NCBI RefSeq assembly: GCF_024679245.1
Contig: NC_090178.1
Location: forward strand, 25,573,203 to 25,637,202
Direction of reading: 5' to 3'
Source: Pseudorasbora parva
Taxonomy: Eukaryota; Chordata; Actinopteri; Cypriniformes; Gobionidae
DNA: 64,000 nucleotides
The position numbers and the translations under genes are program-made. The notes below the pieces were generated by a model. That model ran no database searches and was not told the DNA's origin. It worked only from the letters and a program-made list of their open reading frames with translations. Every line of letters starts with the position of its first letter. The stretch's first letter is position 1. This document shows, piece after piece, positions 48,911-62,399 of this stretch.

Positions 48911-49382
48911 GTAAGTACAGTCCTCTCTCCATCCCCTTTTTTTTTTTGTCCACACTTTTTTCCTTGGGAAAAAAAAGCATGTCGCCCCCCCACACACACC
49001 CTCTCACGCAATCAGACATGCCCCTCTCTCTGCACGCAACCGCTCTCTCTCTTTCTCTCCTTCTCCCTGCCTACCTTCTGCAGAATTGTCCTCTTCCATT
49101 TTTTTCCTCTTCTGATAATACATTTTCTTTTCCCCTGACTTATTCTATAATTTTGTTTCCGTCATTTTATTCTTTCTTTCTCAGCCATGTTTTAAGTGCA
49201 GAATAAAATAGTCAAATGAATGCTTAAGAATGTCGTAATTGTCACCTTCGGTTGCTGAGAAATAACACATTTAGTTTAAAATGAGAATTTGTTACAAATT
49301 TTTACACTTATACTTGAATATGAATATATTTAGCTATGTGCAAAAAAACATACAATATATGTGCTATTACTACTAGTAATAA

Positions 49383-49410
49383 TGATGATGATGATGATGA
49401 TGATGATGAT
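49383..49410. repeat. (GAT)n short array
   Basis: Nine GAT units. Confidence 0.9.
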
Positions 49411-49672
49411 AAACTTTAATAACACATTTTAATCGATAATAAACATTTATCATAATAAAAAAACATTTTTGAAATTTGAATATTTTGTAGATTCAAAGAA
49501 ATTGTGTATTATTATTATTTATTCTTGAATTTGATATGTATACAACACAGACCGTATACAATAAATCTACATTTGTTTTTTGTGGCAGTATTATTTATCT
49601 ACAAAATATAAATGCAAATTCCAGTTAAATAATTATAATTTCAATAAAATGAATTCAAATTTAAATATTTGT

Positions 49673-50160
<488 letters not shown>

Positions 50161-51616
50161 ATGTATAACAAATTTTTTTACAAATGAGAAATTCTCAAAT
50201 TTTTACATTAATACTTGAATACACGTATATTTTTTATGTGCAAAAAAATATAATATATCTACTAGTAATAACAATACATTTTATATATTTAATATATAAA
50301 ATTAATAAATATATAATATAAATTATATATAAAATTATGAATTTAAATGTGAAATGTATTTTATATATATATACCATTATGTGCGTGTTACTGTGTGTGT
50401 GCGTTGTCCTGTGCGTCAAGCAAGGCTGGCTCTCAGACCCCTGCAGTTATGTTGACCTTCCGCTCGGCTTGGCTGATGCAGGATCAGCAGGGAATGCCGC
50501 CCAGTAAGAGTGGGAATGGCAGTCCAGTCCGTAAGCCGTCCGACCCAATTCCACCTCCTGCTTCACACACATGCACATACACGCACACCAACTCAGAAGC
50601 TGTCTAACCCAATATCCAAGTCATGCCCTGGCCCCAAACCTGCCTTCTGGCCTCTCGCAGTTCCTCAAACTTTCCATGGCACCATTTGTCATAATGCAGC
50701 TATGAAAATGTTTTCGATTTCTTACAGGTTAGTTTGACTGGAGATCAGTTGCACTGTATTTACATTTCTCAGTTGCTGAGTTAAGTGGGTAACCATTGCA
50801 TTTGTTCCACATAAAAGTCAAATCAAACAGAAACTCTGTTGTGAAATCACATTCTTGACGTCTTTAAGGAGACTGAGTGTTGTGTAACCTTCACTCAGAA
50901 ATCTAGTTTGCGGTCGGGGCAGAAAATACTTGTGCAATCGATTTGAAATATTTGTATGTGAAACATCTGTAGCAGAGAATGATCTGAGGTGGATGTGTCG
51001 TTTATTTTAGGAGCAAATATTTGATAAGAGAAGATGGAGTTTTTTTGATGTTTTGAGGAACCAAGGGTTCTTCATTCATTCTGACTAACATTTACTTTAC
51101 CCGTGGAAGATACTAATAAATGCGTGGAATGACAACTTTTCTTCCTCGTCTTTGCACATTTTTCTCTTCTCATGCTCTCGCTTCAGATGCTCCATCTCTT
51201 TCATCCATCTCTCTTTCCCTTTCTTTCTATCCATTTCCCTCTTTTTCTGTTCTCTGACCGAAACTAATCCAGACTAAACTGTAGCATCCCTGCTTCTCCC
51301 TCCCCTCCGTTTTTCTTTCCCCTCCTTGTGTTTAGTCTTTCCTGGAGTGGCACTAATCTTCCCCACTCTGTTTCTTTTAGTCTTTTCCTCCCCTCCCTCA
51401 TTTTTATGATCTGTCGTTACCAGAGCAAAACTAATCAGAGTCTTATCCACTACACTTTCCCTGAGTTTGGTCTCTCTTCAAACCCTGTCCATTTCTGGAA
51501 TTCTGCTCATCTTCTATTCCATCTGTGCCTTGCATCATGTTCCTGAATAGTTATAGACACGTCTATTTATATACATGTATAGTCGACCATTCTCAAAGCA
51601 TTTTGGTTGATAACGC

Positions 51617-51647
<31 letters not shown>

Positions 51648-51912
51648 CTGATTAACATAAATATGCATTCTTGCTTGTCAGCTTTGTCAATGGATGGTGC
51701 ACCATTTCAGTTTTTAGTGATTTTGACTGTTCATTAGGGGTATGTGTTAAATTGTATAATAAAATATAATTTTCTATAATATTATGTAATGTATAGGGCC
51801 AATAATATTTTTAGATAATATCTTAAATAGTAAAAATGTAATATAATTTTTTCCAGCATTATATAGATATAATGCTAACATACATTATATTAATCATATT
51901 GTTTTTTGGTCA

Positions 51913-51913
<1 letters not shown>
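50161..51913. other. Intronic non-coding
   Basis: 50410-50740 is less AT-rich; 51130-51400 pyrimidine-rich; a GATT array at 51616-51645. No exon supported. Confidence 0.45.
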
Positions 51914-51948
<35 letters not shown>

Positions 51949-52000
51949 TATTATTATTACTATTATTATTATTACTATTATTATTATTACTATTATTATG
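51914..52000. repeat. (ATT)n array with ACT variants
   Basis: About 28 trinucleotides, with ATTATTATTACT recurring as a 15-bp higher-order unit (TATTATTATTATTAC). Confidence 0.93.
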
Positions 52001-52032
52001 AAGAAAAGTATTTATTTATTTTCCTACAACAT

Positions 52033-52410
52033 ATGTGATCCTGGACCACAAAAGTTTTACATCATCTGAAAGATGAAAAAAATAAGCTTTTCATTGGTGT
52101 ATGCTTTATTTAGGATCCAACGACAACTATGAAAATCAGCACAAAAAAACCCGTAATCTTGAGAAAATTGCCTTTAAAGTTGTCCAAATGAAGTCCTTAG
52201 CGATGCATATTACTAATAATATATTTTTTATATATATATTTACAATAAGACATTTACAAAATATATTCATGAAACATGATCTTAGCTTAATATCCTAATG
52301 ATTTTTGGCATAAAATTAAAATTGATCACTTTGACCCATACAATGTGTTGTTAGCTATTGCCACAATATACCTGTGTGACTTATGACTGGTTTTGTGGTC
52401 CAGGGTCACA
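52033..52410. mobile_element. Inverted-end element, TGTGATCCTGGACCACAAAA
   Basis: Left TGTGATCCTGGACCACAAAA and right TTTTGTGGTCCAGGGTCACA are inverse with one mismatch. The interior (tgaaagatgaaaaaaataagcttttcattg ... taatatcctaatgatttttggcataaa ... gacccatacaatgt) is a familiar cyprinid non-autonomous family. 378 bp. Confidence 0.85.
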
Positions 52411-54726
52411 TATTTTATACTATCTTCATGTATTCACTTCTATACAAACTGCTCGTTTTAGTTTTTATTCTGTTACACATTTTTGGTCCGAATTTCAACA
52501 CCCTTTCATCACTTGTCTAAAATAAGCGTTCATTTAAATCCAGCAATTTTGTGTGTATATGTATTTTCCTTCCCCTTCCTGACTTTAGCTTAAATGTATT
52601 CTTTTCTATAAGCCTACAACAAACCTTTAAAATGATTAATGTCTGTGTTTATTATCATTATTTGCTTTTATATCTCTCCGCATTCTCCACCACTTTTTAC
52701 TTTCAGCCCCTCGGTCTTTTCCGCATAACTTCTTGCACACCTTCACAACATTTTCCCCGCACTGTTTTCCTCTGATCATTTGTATGCAAAGTCGAATGAA
52801 AGGAGAAGTAGGTGATGGGACTTTGCACCAGGGCATGTTTTGCACAGCTGGTGTTTGTTCCTTCAGGTAGTGCCACAAACCCACTTCAGCTCCTTCCTGT
52901 GGCAGGTCTTTTATCTGACAGTCCTTGTTTGACTGAGGGTCCTGTCAGACCAGGAGCGTTAGCCTCAGAACCAGAGCCGTGGAAACAACACAGCAGCCGG
53001 AGCTAAATCTCAGTCACGCGGCACCAGCAGCAAGCTGTATTTAAAGTTTAATTAAGTAGAGCTCGTTTTGCTAGGTCATTTGAGCCGTAATGACCAGGCT
53101 CATGGGGGAACCGAACAAGCTAAGGACAGCACAGAGATCAGTAATACCAGAGGGACTCGTGTCACAACTACATATGCCGCGTACTGTCTTTTGGAAGGTT
53201 GGTTAACTCTGTAAAATAAGCCTTTTATTTGGTTGCAATGTGTTGAAATGTATGTGAATTATTAATATATAGAAAACAACTGAATGTAGCGCTCGTAGAC
53301 CATGACGGATTCTGCTGTTCATGGTGTGTAACAGTCAAATGTTTCCCCTCAGAACAACATCAGTCTCATGCTCAAAGGATCCCCAAAAGCTGCCACTGTG
53401 TCTCAGTTAAATCAGTCCCCCTCACTCGAATATGTAGCAGAAAGCATCAATGCTCATTAAAAAAAAAAGAAAAAAAAGCTTATGATGTTTATACCTGATT
53501 TTTGGTAGCAAGAGACAGCACTGAAATCACAAAAGTGCCCCCGAAACAACAAACTTGCCAATGTTCTGTCTTGATGGAGCGGCGTCTCGTGGAAAACAGC
53601 TCCTGGGTGCGTGCCCTCCTCTTTCATCCTATTCACTTTGCTCCGCTCCCTGCACTTACTCGGGGCAACTTGTCAAAACATTAATTCTGCTGTTGTTTTT
53701 TTTCTCTCCCCTCCTCTCCCTCATTCAGCGTCTTCCTCAGTCCTTCTCTCCCCCGCTGTGTAAAACCATTTCAGTCAGTTCTACTTTCTCTCTAATTGAT
53801 CCCTGTCTTTTTCTACTCTTTTTAACTCGCTCGGTCCTGCTGTGAGCACACCATTTCCTTTTCCAGTTTCTGTCCGTTTCTCAATCTTTTTAATTGTTTT
53901 AAAAAAGCCGAAACTCTGTCCGTTTTGCACTGCCCACCTCGGTGGATACCTCGTCCTCCCCCTTTTATTCACCTCTCTCGCCTTGTTAGATTTGTCATTC
54001 ACCAGGGCGTTTTTCCTAAGCGCAAAGAAAAAACACATCAATTCGGTGCCTTTACACAAGTGCAGGTTTCTCCAGCAGTGACCGTTTGTTCGGAAAATAT
54101 AAACAAGAAAAATTACGGTTTCGTTTTCGGGAATGTCAGTCGTATTTTTCCGTTTAGCAAGAACTTGTAAAATTGAAGAAATGAATGAAGCTTGGAAGCC
54201 TTCCTTTTCTCTCTCTCTCTCCCCCCCTGTCTGTTTTCCATCTCTCGCATCCTTTTCCTGGTCGTTCTCTGCATCATGCCATGGTAGCCATGTTTTATGC
54301 AAGGAAAGCGCAACTGCAGCCATTTTGTGCTTGAAAACAAAAAACTGCCATTTTGTTGAAGCAAACATTATCTTTAATTTCAATCAGGGAGAAAAATAAA
54401 TAGTTTTTAGATGTTTTGTCCAAATTATATTTTTTTTCTTTAAGACTATATTTATCTTCTTTTATCTTCTTTAAACATCAGGTTCTTCTTCTGTTTAAAA
54501 GGACACGCATACTGGCATAAAACTCTTTTTATGTACGCTATGTTCTTTACAATGGCCATTATAAAAGAGAAGACTGTTCATAATAATATAACTACTTCTT
54601 CATCCTAGTTTTATTCAATGCCTGATGATGGTCTTGTTTCATTATATTCCTAATTTTACCATTACCGGTACTTTATAAATGAACATGGTTCAATAAAGTA
54701 AATATAGGTTTACTATATGTACTATA

Positions 54727-54728
<2 letters not shown>
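52411..54728. other. Intronic non-coding
   Basis: 53040-53200 is unique-looking. 53700-54260 is pyrimidine-rich and opens a 200-codon minus-strand frame with no family features. No exon supported. Confidence 0.45.

Positions 54729-54797
<69 letters not shown>
54729..54797. repeat. (TA)n microsatellite
   Basis: About 33 TA units. Confidence 0.97.
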
Positions 54798-54801
<4 letters not shown>

Positions 54802-55310
54802 CACACACAGTCAAATATAGTCAAAACAGTTGTCAAAAACAGTAGTCAAAACAGTTAGTTATACATCCTAAACTCTTTTTTGTCGAAGCATTTTCACACA
54901 CTTATCATGTGAACTAGTTTAGTAATCAAATTCATTTCAAAAATCCTTCTTCATGCTTTCCAGTATTCTAATATTTGATTTATATGCTGTGGAATAATTG
55001 TATACTGTACAAAGAACATGATACATGTACTATTTCAGGGGTTTTCAAACTTTATGATGCCCAAATATGGGGATCCCCTTCCTAAAATACATCTATATAT
55101 TTGTATAAAAAAACATTTAAATTGTTAGATAAATAATAAGTGTGACATAAATACAACACATTGTTTCCAAACTTAAATTGGCTATACTTAATGTTGTCTG
55201 TATGAACCTGAAGAAAAACGTTTTCAACGAAAATGTACTTGTTTAAGCAACTTTCATAATGTAGGATCTTTCATAATCTTAGAACCTTCTGGAGGACCCA
55301 TGTACTATTA

Positions 55311-55322
55311 TATATATATATA

Positions 55323-55391
<69 letters not shown>
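55311..55391. repeat. (TA)n and (CA)n compound microsatellite
   Basis: Six TA units, a short break and about 33 CA units. Confidence 0.97.
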
Positions 55392-55394
<3 letters not shown>

Positions 55395-55446
55395 GATTAA
55401 GCCAAAAAATGTTTAGTTAGGGTTTCATTGTAAAAGCATTGTTTAT

Positions 55447-55449
<3 letters not shown>

Positions 55450-55484
<35 letters not shown>
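55450..55484. repeat. Poly-T run, 35 bases
   Basis: An uninterrupted T run; may be a retroposon tail in antisense but no body is recognised beside it. Confidence 0.95.
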
Positions 55485-55485
<1 letters not shown>

Positions 55486-56061
55486 TAGTTTACTTATAAT
55501 TTACTATGACTTGATTCTGTATGTTTCTATTGATTTGATGTTGATTTATAGTCATTTTCTTTTAAGGTAGTGTCCTTTTATCTGTTTATCGGTTTTATCT
55601 CTGTTTGGTCAAGTGTTAAGGATGGGTTCAAGTTAAACTGACTTCAAATGCGTTACCTTGATTGTGTTTAATGAGCGGCCAGTTAGCTGGCATGAAATGC
55701 TTTTGGAAAATGGACATGTCCTGTGGTGTGACCTGCTGTACATCATCTAAAATATTGTAAAACATTTTTCCAAGTGTTTTATAATTATTATACATGCAGT
55801 TTACATGACTAGATGATTTGAAACTCATTATCATTTGTCCATTTAACTACTGGTGACAAAAAGCTGTTGTACAAGCAGGACGATCACAGAATCATAATTC
55901 AAACCTAAAAAGATGTTCATTCATTTAAAAAAAAGTGAATATGTCTACTACCCATTTGTCTGTAAACTTTTCCTCTACTTTCTATACTTGCTCTATAGTT
56001 TTAGCCGACACATTTCTGCTCCTGTTGAGTCTACTACGCTCCGCTCTCATCCATACCTGTG

Positions 56062-56175
<114 letters not shown>

Positions 56176-56828
56176 TCATCTTTTCTCCATTATGTTTCTC
56201 AGTCTGACCCCCTGCTGAGAGAGTGACACTCAGACACAACCTCCCTCCTCCTTCCCACTTTCGTCTCTTTCCTTTTGCCGTCTGACCTTCTTTCAGGCTC
56301 TCGCCTTCCCTGTGCGTTCTCCCTCTGCTTTTCTCACACTTCCTCCTCTCGTCTCTTCTCTTCTCTGTCTTCTCCTGTGTTTCGCTCCATCACTCGATCT
56401 TTGTTGCTTTTGTGGCCCTTCTCTGTTCAGTCTTGTATCTCTTGCTCCTCTCCCCCCTCTAAATCTCTTCCCCCTTTCACAGTTCTTTCTCTTGTTCATC
56501 CTTCCAGTCCACTTTTTTGTTTCTTGCAGACTCTTTCATCTCCTTCCACCTTCATTTTTTTCACTCTCTTTCTGTGCTCGCGACCTTTACGAGAATTTGC
56601 ATTGGGGATGTATTTTGGGTTGCGCAGCCGTTAGTAATTTTTCAGTACGTTTCTCCCTGAGTAATGGTAAATGTGTCTCTATCTGTGTTTTTTCTCCTCA
56701 TTTGTTTTCAAGAACGATGTTCCAAGTTGTAGTTCTTCAAAAAAATAAAATAAAAAAATAAATAGAAAGCACTAACACCTTACATGTCTCTCGCTCTCTT
56801 TCTCCCCCTCTCTCTTTATATCCTTTAG

Positions 56829-56855
56829 CAACAGCTGGGTCATCAAGACAAGAAG
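56829..56855 (+). CDS. efna4: Ephrin-A (ephrin-A4-like) putative 27-bp microexon 4
   Basis: A 27-bp candidate exon between a good pyrimidine-tract acceptor (TATATCCTTTAG, ending 56828) and a donor GTTAGT at 56856. In the phase carried from exon 3 it reads TTAGSSRQE with no stop, extending the linker between the receptor-binding domain and the GPI tail. It keeps phase 1, so it can be included or skipped without changing the frame of the last exon. Ephrin-A genes have an optional exon at this position (about 66-81 bp in A1, A3 and A5), which supports the idea, but this one is unusually short and its sequence is not conserved enough to prove it. Confidence 0.6.
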
Positions 56856-56921
56856 GTTAGTGTCTATTGCCATACACCCTACTTCTAAAGTCATGTGGTT
56901 CATTGTGTAATATAAAAACAC

Positions 56922-57047
<126 letters not shown>

Positions 57048-57062
57048 CTCAGTACGATTGTT

Positions 57063-57111
57063 AAAATATTTTTAATGAAGTCTCTTCTGCTCACCAAGGC
57101 TGCATTTATGC

Positions 57112-57149
<38 letters not shown>

Positions 57150-57955
57150 ATTATATATATATATATATATATAATTATATATATATATAATTATATATAT
57201 ATATATAATTATATATATATATAATTATATATATATATATAATTATATATATAATTATATATATAATTATATATAATTATTATACAAAAGTTGTATACAA
57301 ATTGTATACAAAAAAGCGGTAATATTGTGAAATATTAAAATATAAAATAACTTTTGTGTTAGAATATATTTTAAAATGTCCTTTGATGCTATAAGCTGAA
57401 TTTTGAGCAGCATTTGCCTTTAGAAAATTCAAATGCAAAAGAACAGATATTATCTGATATATAAATCTTTTGCAACATTATAAATGTCTATATGGCCACT
57501 TGATCAATTTAATGCATCCCTGCCAAATAAATATATTAATTTGTTTAGGTTATTTCCCAACAAATACTTAAAATAAAATTCTTACCGACCCAACACATTT
57601 AAATGGCTTATTTCAGATAAATGCTGTTCTTTTGAACTTTCTATTTAAGAATCCTAAAAAAAAAAAAGTTGTTTCAACATTGATAATAATCATAAATGTT
57701 TCTTGAGCAGTAAATCATCATATTAGACTGATTTCTGAAGGATCATGTGACACTGAAGACTGGAGTAATGATGCTCAAAATTCAGCTTTGCATCACATGA
57801 ATAAATTACATTTGAAAATATATTCAAATAGAAAACAGTTATTTTATATTTGAATAATATTTCACAATATAACAGCTTTTTTTGTATTTCTAATAACATA
57901 AATACAGCCTTGGTGAGCAGAAGAGACTTCTTTAAAAACATTTAAAAATCTTACC
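57063..57955. mobile_element. Copy of dispersed element with both ends, TA-expanded
   Basis: Left GTCTCTTCTGCTCACCAAGG (57081-57100) and right CCTTGGTGAGCAGAAGAGAC (57909-57928) are exact inverse copies. The centre carries ggatcatgtgacactgaag and the usual ordered words. This is the best-bounded copy of the family also found at 4.8, 8.05, 27.0, 34.7 and 38.1 kb. Confidence 0.75.
57113..57290. repeat. TA / AATTATATA array inside the element
   Basis: TA tracts repeatedly interrupted by AATTATATA, forming a self-complementary array. Confidence 0.93.
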
Positions 57956-58946
57956 GTTCTAAAACTTTTCACTGAACAGTTTCCACATAAATAACACGTT
58001 TTTCTTAAGTGTATACGTGTGTGAATTTTGATGTATTTATATATAATATATACAGTATATACATGTAAATATTTCTTAAGTGTATACATGAGGAAGTGTG
58101 TATTTTTATATACATAAAAATTATACACAGTACACCCACATATATTATGTTATATGTAAACACACACTTTTATTTTGGATACAATTCATCAATTTGACAT
58201 CACAAAAATTAACATTATTATTTAAAACCAAGTATAAATCTCAAGTTAGTGTTTTAAATGTATTCCAAAATAATAACTAATGACAGTAACAATTCAAACT
58301 ATATTTGATTTGTGAACTGATGTTCAGCTATTCTTTTTAATCAATTGAATTCCGGATCTTCGCTTTTCAAGCTCAGTTAAAGCTCAATTGCTCACAAAAA
58401 AACAAAGTTAATCAAAAACCCGCTGTCAGCAAGTTTTCAGGCCATTTCAAGTTTGATTTTGACGTGACCCAAAGCATTGATTACTTTTTAATAAGTCTTC
58501 CCATTAACGGATCATTTTGTTGACTTGTGAACCAGCAAACAAGAGGCGGGATGGATCATGAGGAATGGAATTTTAACATTTAATGTTTTAGAAAATTTAA
58601 CAGAATTTGTTTGTGGTCGTCACACCATTATATTTATCATTTGAAAAATGTAATTATTATTATTTTATTTTTTGCATGTGTATCATTTTTTATGACCGTG
58701 AAATCAGTACTATTTTTATACGTGCAAAACTGCATTCTCTAATGTTGTTAGGAGCAATGAAAGGGGCCAGAAGTTCATCACCCCTGTTCAAGATGATGAT
58801 GTGGATGCTAAAACAATTAAAAGTCCAACCTAGGTCCATAAAGAAAAAATCATACAAACGGGGATTTGGTGCCAATATATCATGCATTCCAAATTTCTTG
58901 TTTATGTATATATTTATATTTATTTGTTTTTCTATGATTTTCATAG

Positions 58947-59044
58947 CCACTGAGAGACCATCACACAGCAGTTCTGTCCATCCTGTGACAGTCGGACGGC
59001 GACTTCTCCTCCTCATCCCCCTCTTCTTGCCTCATTTTCTCTAA
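58947..59044 (+). CDS. efna4: Ephrin-A (ephrin-A4-like) terminal coding exon with GPI-attachment signal
   Basis: The 3' coding exon follows an acceptor TTTTCATAG (AG at 58945-58946) and is in phase 1, as required by exon 3 or the microexon. It encodes ATERPSHSSSVHPVTVG, then a short basic RR, then LLLLIPLFLPHFL and a TAA stop at 59042-59044. A serine-rich spacer followed by a C-terminal hydrophobic run is the classic GPI-anchor signal, the membrane attachment used by all A-class ephrins; the small residues in SHSSS are plausible cleavage sites. There is no transmembrane segment followed by a PDZ-binding tail as in B-class ephrins. From exon 2 to this stop the chain encodes about 162 residues. 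The tail itself is not conserved in sequence, so the call rests on phase, position and hydrophobicity. Confidence 0.82.
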
Positions 59045-59128
59045 TATCTCCTCTTAAAGCATAAAACCTAAAACAAATGCTCTGTTGCAGCATATTCCTC
59101 CATAACAGTTTGCATTACAGTAAATGCT

Positions 59129-59230
<102 letters not shown>

Positions 59231-60078
59231 CTCTTTTGCTCTGTCATTTATGTCACGCTATTAATCTCCATCCCTCTGTTTCTTTTCTGGCAGTCTCTCC
59301 GTCCACTCACAGTGGCTCCTTACTGCTGTCTGCTCCCATAAAAGTTCTCTCTGTAACAGAGCGACACTAATCTACCTTCAAAGAGCTTATCTTACTGTTC
59401 ATTTTCTTTTAATCCATCTGTCCTTAAGAGTCAGACATTCCTTTACAAGCCTCTCCCCCCTCTGTCCTACTGTACAACAAACTGAGCCAAAGACGAGGAG
59501 GAGGATGAAGCTCCCCGGTCCTGCTGTTTGTACTACTGAGTGGAAGATCAGGGACAGAGAGACCATTCGTATGTGTGAGCACTAACATACACAATGATCA
59601 AAACCTGGGGGGAAAACTATATATTTTTTGAATATTTTTTCTCTTAGAAAAACAACAACAACAAAAAAACATTGAAGCCAAAGCCAGACCACAGCAATTA
59701 AAATGATTTTGCTGTATAGACTTTATGCAACCTGGCAGGACTCTGGAATATCCTGGATTGTTTTTTGGTTTTTTTCTATCTTGAATGTCTTTTGAATTTA
59801 TGGCGTTCGGAATCATGTGCGACTCCTTCTCACCGCTGTGTACGCTGCCTGAGTGACACGGAAAACACAGGAAACAAAAGAAGTACTTCCTGTTCATCTT
59901 TTGTGAGATGCATATGGTCAGTCACCAGCCAGTATGAACTCTTCTGATTGGTCTTCATGTTTCTTGACTGCAAACTTTGAAAGCCTTCTGATGCTTCATT
60001 GGGCACTGCAGCTTTGGATGACACGATCACTTTCATTCCCCCGTTCGCATAAATATTTGTGGGTATGTGACGATATAT

Positions 60079-60156
60079 ATAGCTCTGGAAAAAATTAAGA
60101 GACCACTTAACAATGAAAAATCAATGTTAAGTGGTCTCAATTTTTTTCAGAGCTAT
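60079..60156. mobile_element. 78-bp hairpin, two abutted transposon termini
   Basis: ATAGCTCTGGAAAAAATTAA and GAGACCACTTAACA on the left are inverse of TGTTAAGTGGTCTC and AATTTTTTTCAGAGCTAT on the right, with a loop of about 11 bases. The sequence matches a known Tc1-type fish terminus; here only the two ends remain. Confidence 0.8.
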
Positions 60157-60861
60157 GAAACACTAAAATGTTCATGAAATTCCAAAAAGAAAAAGAAAAA
60201 AAAGGCTATGATTAATAACTATAAACAATCTTTTTTTTCAGTTAGTCTGAAATAATATATTGATTATAGAGAAACGCTTATGTTTAGTTTTTTTGTTTAA
60301 CCATTTGTATCTTTTTTTTTCCTTTGTTGTAGGGGGGAGGTTTTTTATTAAAGATATTTTCTTTACTAAATGTTTAATTTGAACAGTGAATTTTTAGTAT
60401 TAGTATTGTTTGTATTTGGGATAACATATTTGGTATTTAAGGAGATCAAGAAAAATAGCCCCAAATAAGAAAAAACTGAAAATGTTTCTATTTAAATAAG
60501 TTAAATATTTTTCAAATGCATTTTTTTTTTTAATAATTGTTTAAAATGAGTATTTTAAACATGCAATTCAGTTGTAACAGTGAAGCATTTTTCCCCCTTT
60601 TTGAGTTCTGCGTGAATGATAAATGTTTTGTTTCTGTTTCTCTCTGATGATTTCTGATGTTGTGTTCATTCCAGATGCAAATAAGGTTTGCCAAAACAGA
60701 ACAATCAGTTTACAGATTTATTTTCTTTGTTTGACATGGTATGTAGGTATTTGTTTTGTTTCTTTGTAATTTGAATGTTTCACATTTTTGTGAAGTGGTC
60801 AGCTTCTTCTGTGAAGAACTTTTGTCATAGCTCATTTTTCTGCGGCAAAATGAACTACGGA

Positions 60862-60867
60862 AATAAA
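60862..60867 (+). promoter_or_regulatory. Candidate polyadenylation signal AATAAA
   Basis: A canonical AATAAA lies about 1.8 kb after the ephrin stop, preceded by T-rich sequence and followed about 20-50 bases later by a T-rich run (CTCTGTTTTTTACATTCC) that could serve as the downstream element. It is the first well-placed signal I see after the stop. Confidence 0.45.
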
Positions 60868-60885
60868 TAATGCTTTTCAAACATT

Positions 60886-62399
60886 ACAGCCTCTGTTTTT
60901 TACATTCCAGTTGAATGTTTGTTATTTGAAGATGAATCTGGAGACCGTTATATGAGAGCTAGGAAACTCGGCTATTGTTTAGTTTAGTTTGTATTATTTA
61001 TTTTATTGTACAGCGATGTCATTTCTTCTAGGAATTTAAAAAATTCTCATCACTATGAGAATTATTCCCATAAGAATAAAATTGTTTGTAAATGTTTAAT
61101 GGGGCAGATTAATTTCAGCTTTTAATAGAGTGCAATGCAATATTGTGATAATTGTAATTATATTACAACTTTATTTTAAAAAGTGATATTCAGTGCATAT
61201 CAGGAGGTCTGTTTGTCTCCTCTAGATGGCATCTGTTCCACACTAAGCCACAGAAATCATATTTCTGAAACGGGACAGTTACAGAGATGAGGTGGTGTGC
61301 AGTTATGAGTCACCCACGTGAACAAAACTGTTTTAATATGCCCGTTAAGTACCCGTATGTTTAAGTAAAAGTAAAAATAGTAATTTAATAGTGTATTGAC
61401 TATCATCATAATGGAAGCAAGTTAAACTATAAAAATTTTTTTTAAGTACAATTGACTTGGATGTTTAAGTTATTTCAACTTAGATTATGTTAAACTGACT
61501 TAAAAAAATAGTGTATAACTTATTAAAAAAAAGTTTAACATTTCTTAACTTATTTTGATGAGTTAAAACGATGTAAAAACACGTTGTCATAACTTATTGA
61601 ACATGAGACTGAATTTTTTGCAGTGTACTCTGGACCTCATACTATCTAGTCTATAACACCACTTTTTTTGGAGTTAGGTCCCCACAACTTTATTATTACT
61701 AAACCTTTCTAAATCTTAAAAAAGAAGCATTGGTGTACTTAAAATGTATGTGTAATTATAGATCTGCAACTCCATAATGCTTATTAATTTCATTTCAAAT
61801 AATGTGTTATGTAAATCAGTATTGTCACAGCATATCTGCTGATTTGTTGATACAAATGAGTTCTTAATTGTCAGTGCTGGTGTGTGTCAGTCTGTTTCTC
61901 TGTTATTGTGCTTGACTTACATTAAATGTCAAAGAAAGTCTAAGCTGATAAAACTTTATGTAATTTTCACATTCAATTTAGTTTCTTAATTTATTTACAG
62001 TACTGACCCTAAAAATACAAAGCATTTTAACCATCAAAAAATGAAGTGTTCAAAATGTTTGAATGTCCTATGAAAGTGTTAATGTGTTAGTGTTTTTATT
62101 TTTTATTTTTTATGTTTTCTGAACATAAAAGATATTCACTATCCTATTCAATGTACATAAGGACAATAAATGCAACTAAAACACTTCAAAATCCAAAATA
62201 TTAGTTTATGAATGTGAAGATACACTTCATTCATGTGTTTCTTAGCAAACATGACTCCTCTCTTGGTAAAAAAAAAAAAAAAAGATTTTTAGAAGCAACA
62301 TGTAAGAATGTGTATAACGCAGATGTCTGTCAGTCATGGATGGGAGTATCCTGGTTTTGGTGGTTTCTTCCCTTATATGTATACTACCCCCTTTAAAAA
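60886..62399. other. Downstream flank, no gene seen
   Basis: AT-rich sequence. No exon, transposon terminus or long repeat could be supported. Confidence 0.45.

Noticed and set aside
51328..51546. Frame with VHFWNSAHL resembling the ephrin exon 1 WNSSN motif
   Set aside because: It is downstream of exons 2 and 3, lacks the following residues and a phase-2 donor; chance similarity.
53781..54383. 200-codon minus-strand open frame
   Set aside because: It lies in pyrimidine-rich DNA whose complement rarely makes stops, is rich in Lys, Arg and Glu for that reason, overlaps three other open frames and shows no family motif.
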